DNA of 64,000 nucleotides from Prevotella sp. (GTDB lineage: Bacteria > Bacteroidota > Bacteroidia > Bacteroidales > Bacteroidaceae): contig JAGAON010000007.1 of NCBI GenBank assembly GCA_017623655.1, positions 62,001-126,000 of the forward strand, in the 5' to 3' direction. The notes beneath the pieces are model-generated. The model did no database searches. It saw only the letters and a program-made list of their open reading frames with translations, and was not told where the DNA came from. Shown here piece after piece: positions 58,088 through 64,000 of the stretch (its first letter is position 1; each line of letters opens with the position of its first letter). A program made the translations under genes and the position numbers.

Positions 58088-59113
58088 ATGCGTAACTTCA
58101 TATTCCTACTGGCCTTTACGGCCATCACCGCCTCCTGCTCACGTCCGGGACGCAACGACGGGGGACGCGGAAACAAGGGCGACAGCCCCGCGATGCTGCT
58201 GCCGGCATACGACAGTGACCTGTACGACCAAGGCAAGACCGAGGCGTGCTGGGTCTATGCCGTATGCGCCTGCATAGAGAATGAGGCATGGCGGCGCGGC
58301 GACAGCGTGAAGCTGTCACGCCAATGGCTGATGAGCAACCTGCTGAAAGAGCAGGCCATGGAACGCTACGATATGCAGAGGCGTGACGGAAAAGAGCCTG
58401 CCGACGGAGGGCGCGGCACGCTGTCGATGCGTGGCGTAGGGCCGGAAGCGATACGGCTGATAGACAGGTACGGCCTTGTGCCATGGACGTGCGAGCGGTC
58501 ACTGATAGCCAACAGCAGGGTGTTGCAGCGCAGGCTGACGCTGCTGGCCGACAATGCGGTGCGGAGCAGGCTGTCAAGGGAGGACTTCAACGACAGGATG
58601 CAGCCTCTGCTGCCGGCCTTCACGGTGTCACACCACCAAAGACTGGCGCACGGCAGCACTGACGGCGAGGAGCAGTCGTTCTACTACCTGTCCATGCGCT
58701 ATACGCCACGGCAGTTTGCCGAAAGCGTGATGTATTACCAGCAGTGGCGGTGGTACGCATCGGAGGAGACGCACCCGTGGGGTGAGAAGATCGCGCTGGA
58801 GGTGGCTGACAACCGCCGTTACCATGAGTATGTCAACAAACCCATGCCCGAACTGCTGGCGATGGTAAAGAGGTCGCTGCGCAACGGGCACGCCGTGTAT
58901 TGGGAGTTCGGGCATGAACGCTCACGCCAGAAGGGCGGAGGAGGGGCAGACTCAAACCACGCCATGGCGATAACGGGCATGAAGGGCGGACGGTTCGTGT
59001 GCCTTAACTCCTACGGCAAGAAGTGGGGACGCAACGGATATTGCCTCGTCACGGAGAAATATTTTATGGAACACACGTGTAACGTGGGAATAATAGAAGA
59101 AGCGGAATGGTAG
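58088..59113 (+). CDS. Papain-like (C1-type) lipoprotein peptidase
   Basis: 341 residues from ATG 58088; an extension to 58019 has no signal peptide and is less likely. Lipobox TASC (Cys17). The papain triad is visible: Gln48 and Cys54 in QGKTEACWVYAV, His291 in SNHAMAITGM, Asn307 in LNSYGKKWGRNGY. Length and spacing suit the C1B/bleomycin-hydrolase-like side of the family. Likely a cell-envelope peptidase; substrate unknown. The stop overlaps the start of the DUF554 gene by 7 nt. Confidence 0.83.
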   Translation: MRNFIFLLAFTAITASCSRPGRNDGGRGNKGDSPAMLLPAYDSDLYDQGKTEACWVYAVCACIENEAWRRGDSVKLSRQWLMSNLLKEQAMERYDMQRRDGKEPADGGRGTLSMRGVGPEAIRLIDRYGLVPWTCERSLIANSRVLQRRLTLLADNAVRSRLSREDFNDRMQPLLPAFTVSHHQRLAHGSTDGEEQSFYYLSMRYTPRQFAESVMYYQQWRWYASEETHPWGEKIALEVADNRRYHEYVNKPMPELLAMVKRSLRNGHAVYWEFGHERSRQKGGGGADSNHAMAITGMKGGRFVCLNSYGKKWGRNGYCLVTEKYFMEHTCNVGIIEEAEW

Positions 59114-59832
59114 GAACGATAGTGAACACCTGCTGCATCATAGCGGGTTCGATAGCGGGCAGCATACTGAGGCGCGGCATCAAGGAGAAGTACCGCGAGG
59201 CGTTGTTCACGGCTCTCGGCGTATGCACGCTGTTGCTTGGCGCAAACGCCTTTGTGCACAATATGCCCAAGAGCCGGTACCCCGTGTTGTTCATCGTGGC
59301 AATGGCAATAGGCTCGGCGGCGGGATGCGCCATGAAGCTGGAGCGTATAAGGGATTTCGGGACAAAGAAAAAAGCGGAACAGCCGGATGACTGTTCCGCC
59401 TCTGTCGGCCGGACGGACGCGGAGAAGCCGCGGCTTGCCGACGGACTGACCACGGGGTGCCTGCTCTACTGCATCGGCACGTTCTCCATGCTGGGTCCCG
59501 TGATGGCCGCCTTGCAGGAGGACCACACGTATCTCTTCACCAACGCCGCGCTCGACCTTGTGTCCTCCACCGTGCTTGCCGCCACCTACGGCATAGGAAT
59601 GGTATGGGCGGCGCCGGTGCTGTTCTGCTCGCAGGGGCTGTTCTACCTCATAGCCCGGTGCAGTGCGTCGGCCATATCGCCGGAATTGATGACGGAACTG
59701 TCCATCATCGGCGGAATACTGATAGCCGCCTCGGGCATAGACATACTGAAACTGCGCAACTGCCACACGCTGCAAATGCTCCCGGCACTGCTTGTCCCGC
59801 CGCTGTTCTTCCTTGTCAAGAGCTTGTTTTAG
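59107..59832 (+). CDS. DUF554 family membrane protein
   Basis: 241 residues with about six membrane helices. The start MVGTIVNTCCIIAGSIAGSILRRGIKEKYREALFTALGVCTLLLGANAF and the later GCLLYCIGTFSMLGPVMAALQ are typical of DUF554, a family of unknown function. A charged loop (about 80-108) is present. Overlaps the papain-like gene, so they are probably one transcript. Confidence 0.9.
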   Translation: MVGTIVNTCCIIAGSIAGSILRRGIKEKYREALFTALGVCTLLLGANAFVHNMPKSRYPVLFIVAMAIGSAAGCAMKLERIRDFGTKKKAEQPDDCSASVGRTDAEKPRLADGLTTGCLLYCIGTFSMLGPVMAALQEDHTYLFTNAALDLVSSTVLAATYGIGMVWAAPVLFCSQGLFYLIARCSASAISPELMTELSIIGGILIAASGIDILKLRNCHTLQMLPALLVPPLFFLVKSLF

Positions 59833-59847
59833 CCGGGAACGGGTGTG

Positions 59848-59867
59848 CCGTAACCTTCCTGTTACGG
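59848..59867 (+). terminator. Possible terminator after the DUF554 gene
   Basis: CCGTAAC (59848-59854) pairs with GTTACGG (59861-59867), 16 nt past the stop. The following run is TTAATAT, only weakly T-rich. Confidence 0.45.
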
Positions 59868-59873
59868 TTAATA

Positions 59874-60191
59874 TGACAAGCCCTGAAAGGGCGGCATATT
59901 ACAGCGCAGGGTGTAAACCCTGTGTAACAAGGCACTGCCCGACAACACTATCGGCACCCCGAAGCCGGCAGGCGAGGAGCACAACGTGCGACGAGGGGTG
60001 AATAATCGCCTGCCATCCACAATGGTGTTTCGGGCTGTCCCCAAGGCTTTTCTTTCCCCGTCCTTACACCCCTCGGCGGCCTTTGCCCGCCTCGCCTGCC
60101 GGCTTTGGGGTGCCAATACGTTTTATCGCCGAATACAACAAAACCCGGCGCTTACGCACCGGGCTGTAATATATCGCCCTTTCAGGGCTGT
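59874..60191. repeat. Composite inverted-repeat element, copy 2
   Basis: Outer arms CCCTGAAAGGGCG (about 59881-59893) and its inverse (about 60174-60188). GCAGGGTGTAAACCC and its relative come next, then GGCACCCCGAAGCCGGCAGG (59954-59973) and the inverse around 60095-60114. Same order of blocks as at 5094-5421, diverged at the outer arms. Confidence 0.7.
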
Positions 60192-60326
60192 CTATATGCC
60201 CCAAAACCTACAACCGATAACCTTCAACCATAGAATACATCGCCCTTTCAGGGCTTTGTCATACTATTGTCCGCTAACATCATGCGGTGTAAGCCGCATA
60301 ACTCCCGCTAACTCCCGCTAACTTCC

Positions 60327-60399
60327 ACATTTTGACACATCGTCTCACTGATTAGGGATTATAGCCTTTGTTTGCTGAGACGATGTGGTACATCGTCTC
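60327..60399. repeat. GAGACGATGT palindromes, second locus
   Basis: A half-site ACATCGTCTC (60327-60336) and a full palindrome GAGACGATGT-ggt-ACATCGTCTC (60377-60399). Confidence 0.75.
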
Positions 60400-60423
60400 T
60401 ACAAGCGGATTATTGGCATTTCC

Positions 60424-61632
60424 TTACTTACCGAAGAGCGTCGCCCCGGCGTGTTTCGTGAGTTCGCCGGGCACAAGTCTTGCGTCAATCACGGTGTAGT
60501 CGTATGGCACTGTCACCGTTCCGCTGCTCTCAGGTGTCTTCACTGACGGCTCGGAGATAACGTTGTCGGCGCTCCACACCCATGCCTCGGCGGAGTTTTG
60601 GGAAAACACCTTCTTCACGCCTTGCCCGAAATAGTTGCCCTCGATGAGGAATTCCGAATGGATGCGGGGATTGATGCAGGCCGTGGCATTGCCCTTGCAG
60701 TCGTAGTAGTTGTTGAGCATGTGAATCTTACCGTCCCTCCCCATCGGCATACGTGCACGGCAGTTCTCGCCCCAGATGTTGTTGGCGAAGGTGATGTTGA
60801 GCCGTCCTTGCGGCTCCCTGTCGTTGCTTCCGACGAGGTTTGTGTTCTGGTGCATATAGGAACGGGCGGTGTAACGGAAGGTACACCAGCTGACAGTGAT
60901 GAAGTCCGAGGCCTGCCCTATGTCGAAATTACCGTCCATTCCGTCGGTGAAGTCACAGTGATCCACCCATATATTGGTGCAATGAGAAAGGGTAAGGAGG
61001 TCGGAACCGCCTATGTCTATTGAGCCGGGACCCGAGAACCGGATGTTGCGGATGATGCAGTTGCGGCATGAGGACATGGCGAGCGCACCCGCCTTGCGGT
61101 ACGACTCCTTCTGGTCTCCGGTGAGGTTGATGAGTATCTGCCTCGTGTTGAACTCCGCCTGCTCGCGTATTTTCTTGCCGTTCGTCATGGTCCCGCCGCC
61201 CCCTGACGTGCTCATGCCGGGCACTCCGGCAGCGTTGAGGGCGTCGGTCATCTCCTTGGTGATATGCCATTGCGTCACGAGGTGAGCGCCGTTGACGCCT
61301 ATTATGGTCTTGTCGGCCAGCCCTTCAAGTTCTATCTTTGACGAAAGCAGGAAGTCCCCCTTCGCCCCGTCGAGTATCACGACAAGGTGGTTTCTCACCG
61401 CTTCCTCTATTGACGCTTTCATGTCGCCGCCGTTTGAGGTGAGGGTCACCACGTCACTTACCCCTGTCACGGGGTAGGTATATGCCCCTCCGCCGGTTAT
61501 TTCATAGACCGCGGCGTTGTCGGTGCGTGAGGAACGGGTGGCGAAACCGAACGGCTTGCCGAGGTCGTAGGCCGACTGGGCAGTGGCACAGAGCGGCAGC
61601 AGCGACATGATGAGGATGCGGAGGCGGTGCAT
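60424..61632 (-). CDS. Secreted pectate lyase, family PL1
   Basis: 402 residues from ATG 61632, which begins the signal peptide (MHRLRILIMSLLPLCATAQS); a frame to 61680 was rejected. Right-handed beta-helix lyase that splits polygalacturonate by beta-elimination with calcium. Motifs: SIDIGGSDLLTLSHCTNIWVDHCDF, GMDGNFDIGQASDFITVSWCTF with the calcium-binding Asp residues, and RARMPMGRDGKIHMLNNYY with the catalytic Arg. Its products (unsaturated oligogalacturonides) would feed the uronate genes at 10.1-13.8 kb. Confidence 0.92.
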   Translation of the reverse strand: MHRLRILIMSLLPLCATAQSAYDLGKPFGFATRSSRTDNAAVYEITGGGAYTYPVTGVSDVVTLTSNGGDMKASIEEAVRNHLVVILDGAKGDFLLSSKIELEGLADKTIIGVNGAHLVTQWHITKEMTDALNAAGVPGMSTSGGGGTMTNGKKIREQAEFNTRQILINLTGDQKESYRKAGALAMSSCRNCIIRNIRFSGPGSIDIGGSDLLTLSHCTNIWVDHCDFTDGMDGNFDIGQASDFITVSWCTFRYTARSYMHQNTNLVGSNDREPQGRLNITFANNIWGENCRARMPMGRDGKIHMLNNYYDCKGNATACINPRIHSEFLIEGNYFGQGVKKVFSQNSAEAWVWSADNVISEPSVKTPESSGTVTVPYDYTVIDARLVPGELTKHAGATLFGK

Positions 61633-61736
61633 GAGGGTCTCCGATGTAAAATGGAAAGGAAGAATTGTCATTTCGTTCAAGTTAGTTTAGCTGTTGGTTT
61701 GCTGTCCTCTCCCGGCAGGAAAAGGCGTATTCTCCG

Positions 61737-61767
61737 CAAAGATAACATTTTTCCCGCAAATCGCCAA
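61737..61767 (-). promoter_or_regulatory. Promoter of the PL1 pectate lyase
   Basis: TTG (61767-61765), 20-nt spacer, TATCTTTG (61744-61737) on the minus strand, about 105 nt before the start. Divergent from the promoter at 61785-61815. Confidence 0.75.
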
Positions 61768-61784
61768 CGAATTGATTGTTTTTC

Positions 61785-61815
61785 TTGTAAATCTCCTTTT
61801 TTTTGAGTAATTTTG
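61785..61815 (+). promoter_or_regulatory. Promoter of the C_GCAxxG_C_C gene
   Basis: TTG (61785-61787), 20-nt spacer, TAATTTTG (61808-61815), 44 nt before the start codon. Confidence 0.75.
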
Positions 61816-61858
61816 CCGTTTGAAGCGTAACAAGCACATTTTACACCTTATATATAAT

Positions 61859-62341
61859 ATGGATTGGAATGAAGAAACGGAACGACGCGTGAGGAAAGGC
61901 GTGGAGTTTTTCAAGCAAGGTTATAACTGTTCCCAATCGGTAACGCTGGCTTTCGCCGATTGGTACGATGTGCCCGAAGGACTGATGGCACGCATTTCCG
62001 CCTCGTTCGGCGGGGGTATAGGGCGCATGAGGGAGACTTGCGGCACGGCATCGGGAATGTTTATGCTGGCAGGACTTGAAGTTGCGAGCGAGAAAGCGGA
62101 CAAAGTGGTGAAGGCCAAGAACTATGAGGTGGTGCAAAGACTGGCCGCCGACTTCAAGAAAGAGACCGGAAGCATCATCTGCCGCGACCTGCTGAAAGGG
62201 TATGTAAGGGATATTAACACCAATCCCACGCCCGAAGAACGGACGGATGAGTACTACAAGAAACGGCCATGTGTACGCATGGTGGAGCTCGCCATACGCA
62301 TATACATGAATTATCTGCGCGAAAAGGCGGCGGGAAAATAA
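61859..62341 (+). CDS. C_GCAxxG_C_C family redox-type protein
   Basis: 160 residues from ATG 61859 (the frame from 61820 starts before the core and close to the promoter). Conserved pieces: GYNCSQSVTLAF, SFGGGIGRMRETCGTASGMFML, SIICRDLLKG and a later RPCVRMVELA. The pattern of four spread cysteines gives the family its name; the function is unknown, likely redox or metal-binding. Monocistronic. Confidence 0.88.
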   Translation: MDWNEETERRVRKGVEFFKQGYNCSQSVTLAFADWYDVPEGLMARISASFGGGIGRMRETCGTASGMFMLAGLEVASEKADKVVKAKNYEVVQRLAADFKKETGSIICRDLLKGYVRDINTNPTPEERTDEYYKKRPCVRMVELAIRIYMNYLREKAAGK

Positions 62342-62433
62342 CGCATACGCGGCCTTTACAGCTCATCTTTCACGAAAAACTTGACACAAACTAACAAAAT
62401 GACAGCAACAGAGCCACTTTTCTTTCATAACGC

Positions 62434-62464
62434 TTTGCTGTTTCATAACAAATGTGTAATTTTG
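62434..62464 (+). promoter_or_regulatory. Promoter of the 2-oxoacid oxidoreductase operon
   Basis: TTTG (62434-62437), 19-nt spacer, TAATTTTG (62457-62464), about 85 nt before the start. Confidence 0.75.
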
Positions 62465-62550
62465 CATAAGCAAACAAAACAGGGGATAACGGATTACATA
62501 TCATAACGCTTCACATTGAATATTTAATTACAAAACAAGGAATAACAATT

Positions 62551-64000
62551 ATGGCAGAAGAATTGGACATTAAGGAGTTGGAACAGGTTGTGGTTCGCTT
62601 CTCCGGTGACTCCGGCGACGGAATGCAGCTTGCCGGCAACATCTTCTCCACGGTATCCGCTACCGTGGGCAACAGTATCTCCACTTTTCCGGACTATCCG
62701 GCAGACATACGTGCCCCGCAAGGCTCGCTGACCGGCGTGTCAGGATTTCAGGTTCACATAGGTGCCGGACAGGTATTCACACCGGGTGACCAGTGTGACG
62801 TGCTCGTCGCAATGAACGCTGCCGCGCTGAAGACGCAGTATAAGTATGCGAAGCCGCAGGCTACCATCATCATCGACACCGACTCTTTCCAGCAGTCTGA
62901 CCTTGACAAGGCGCAGTTCCAGACCGCGGACTACCTCGGAGAGATGGGCATAAACCCCGACCGCGTGATACAATGTCCTATCACGCAGATGGTGAAAGAC
63001 GCCCTGTCAGACAGCGGAATGGACAACAAGGCGATGCTGAAATGCCGTAATATGTTTGCGCTCGGACTCGTTTGCTGGCTGTTCAGCCGTGACCTGAACC
63101 TCGTCTTCAACTTCCTTAGAGAGAAGTTCGCCAAGAAACCCGGAGTGGCGGAGGCCAACATAAAGGTTATACAGGCCGGCTACGACTACGGACACAACAC
63201 TCATTCATCGGCAACCAACGTATATCGCATAGAGTCAAAGACCAAGACGCCGGGCAGATACATGGACATCACGGGCAACAAGGCCACCGCTTACGGTTTC
63301 ATCGCCGCCGCCGAGAAGGCTGGACTGAAGCTGTATCTCGGCTCTTACCCCATCACTCCGGCGACAGACGTGCTGCATGAGCTGTCAAAACACAAGTCGC
63401 TCGGCGTGACAACAGTGCAGTGTGAGGACGAGATAGCGGGCTGCGCGTCTTCCGTAGGCGCCGCTTTCGCCGGTGCACTTGCCGTCACATCAACCTCCGG
63501 ACCGGGCATCTGCCTGAAATCAGAGGCCATGAACCTCGCCGTGATAATGGAGCTTCCGCTCGTCGTTCTCGACGTACAGCGCGGCGGACCGGCCACCGGC
63601 CTGCCCACAAAGTCAGAGCAGACGGACCTTCTTCAGGTGCTCTTCGGCCGTAACGGCGAGTCACCCATGCCGGTACTTGCCGCCACCAGCCCCACAGACT
63701 GCTTCGACGCGGCCTATCAGGCGTCAAAGATCGCACTGGAACACATGACTCCCGTGGTGCTGCTGACAGACGCTTTCGTCGCAAACGGCTCCGGCGCGTT
63801 CCGTCTTCCGGACATAAACAAGATGGATTCCATCAATCCTCCATACGTTCCGGAGGAGCTTAAAGGCACATGGACACCGTATATGCGTGCGGAGAACGGC
63901 ACACGTTACTGGGCCATCCCCGGCCGTGAGGGCTTCCAGCACATCCTCGGCGGACTGGAGAAGGACGACAAGACCGGCGCAATCTCAACCGCTCCGGAGA
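62551..64000 (+). CDS. korA: 2-oxoglutarate (2-oxoacid):ferredoxin oxidoreductase, alpha subunit, 5' part
   Basis: At least 483 residues; the gene runs past the window. Oxidative decarboxylation of a 2-oxoacid to the acyl-CoA with ferredoxin. The N-terminal part is a gamma domain (VVVRFSGDSGDGMQLAGNIFS, FPDYPADIRAPQGSLTGVSGFQVHIG) fused to the alpha domain (YGFIAAAEKAGLKLYLGSYPITPATDVLHEL, VQCEDEIAGCASSVGAAFAGALAVTSTSGPGICLKSEAMNLAVIMELPLVVLDVQRGGPATGLPT). This fused form is common in Bacteroidota; a beta subunit gene would be expected next. 2-oxoglutarate as substrate is likely but not decided by the sequence. Confidence 0.9.
   Translation, partial: MAEELDIKELEQVVVRFSGDSGDGMQLAGNIFSTVSATVGNSISTFPDYPADIRAPQGSLTGVSGFQVHIGAGQVFTPGDQCDVLVAMNAAALKTQYKYAKPQATIIIDTDSFQQSDLDKAQFQTADYLGEMGINPDRVIQCPITQMVKDALSDSGMDNKAMLKCRNMFALGLVCWLFSRDLNLVFNFLREKFAKKPGVAEANIKVIQAGYDYGHNTHSSATNVYRIESKTKTPGRYMDITGNKATAYGFIAAAEKAGLKLYLGSYPITPATDVLHELSKHKSLGVTTVQCEDEIAGCASSVGAAFAGALAVTSTSGPGICLKSEAMNLAVIMELPLVVLDVQRGGPATGLPTKSEQTDLLQVLFGRNGESPMPVLAATSPTDCFDAAYQASKIALEHMTPVVLLTDAFVANGSGAFRLPDINKMDSINPPYVPEELKGTWTPYMRAENGTRYWAIPGREGFQHILGGLEKDDKTGAISTAPE

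Larger units (their letters stand above)
59833..60423. other. Repeat-filled region between DUF554 and pectate lyase
   Basis: 591 bp, no gene. Holds a weak hairpin, the second composite inverted-repeat element (59874-60191), a fragment of it (about 60240-60261) and the second GAGACGATGT set (60327-60399). Confidence 0.75.

Overview
The window reads as chromosome from a pectin-using member of the Bacteroidales, most likely Prevotellaceae. Four things point there. Start sites are preceded by the Bacteroidota promoter pattern TTG/TTTG - 19 or 20 nt - TAnnTTTG rather than by strong Shine-Dalgarno sites. The large secreted pectinesterase ends in the YNLAGQRV-type tail common in Prevotella. There is a CfxA-like class A beta-lactamase. 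Several small families typical of the phylum are present (NigD-like, DUF3098, DUF3791/DUF3990, DUF4861). I saw no tRNA, rRNA or CRISPR array.

Layout. 1-4.8 kb: a 1498-residue secreted multidomain pectin methylesterase, followed by a repeat-rich gap. 5.7-10.1 kb: a housekeeping operon ftsX - DUF3098 - uppP - truB - queA - folK. 10.1-13.8 kb: a uronate cluster of a secreted DUF4861 protein, an orphan galactitol-type PTS IIC permease and a KduI isomerase that carries an export signal. 13.8-18.1 kb: PASTA protein, RluD, D-Ala-D-Ala ligase and a PlsC-like acyltransferase. 18.2-21.4 kb: a NigD-like lipoprotein, a DUF3791-DUF3990-DUF3791 cassette resembling a toxin-antitoxin unit, an AmpG-like transporter and a TSCPD protein. 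21.6-28.3 kb, minus strand: RhuM, an alginate-lyase-like/GH28-like fusion, the beta-lactamase, an EVE-like/HNH nuclease and a hemolysin III family protein.

28.4-43.2 kb is the S10-spc-alpha ribosomal supercluster on the minus strand, rplC to rplQ, with infA, map and secY. It begins at rplC from its own promoter. rpsJ, the usual first gene, is not there. Where rpsJ would be expected lies an AT-rich, divergently transcribed island (43.6-51.2 kb): HTH regulator, type III restriction subunit, type III methyltransferase, TcmP, its three-Cys partner (Gp37/Gp68 family) and two unrecognised small genes. The genes overlap or nearly abut, so they look like one operon. The island is closed by a decayed IS982-like element that still has both inverted repeats and a 7-bp target duplication.

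51.9-64 kb: adenine deaminase, a FISUMP-type lipoprotein behind an approximately 455-nt structured leader, PEP carboxykinase, a papain-like lipoprotein, a DUF554 membrane protein, a PL1 pectate lyase, a C_GCAxxG_C_C protein and the 5' part of a 2-oxoacid:ferredoxin oxidoreductase.

Two themes join distant genes. Pectin breakdown is spread over four loci (pectinesterase, DUF4861/IIC/KduI, lyase-GH28 fusion, pectate lyase) instead of one SusCD locus. Several intergenic repeat families recur: a 22-bp ATCAGCACC unit at five loci, a composite 320-bp inverted repeat at two loci, and a GGACGCACC palindrome at four places. The best candidates for undescribed biology are the TcmP/three-Cys operon inside the ribosomal cluster and the apparently periplasmic KduI with an orphan IIC permease.
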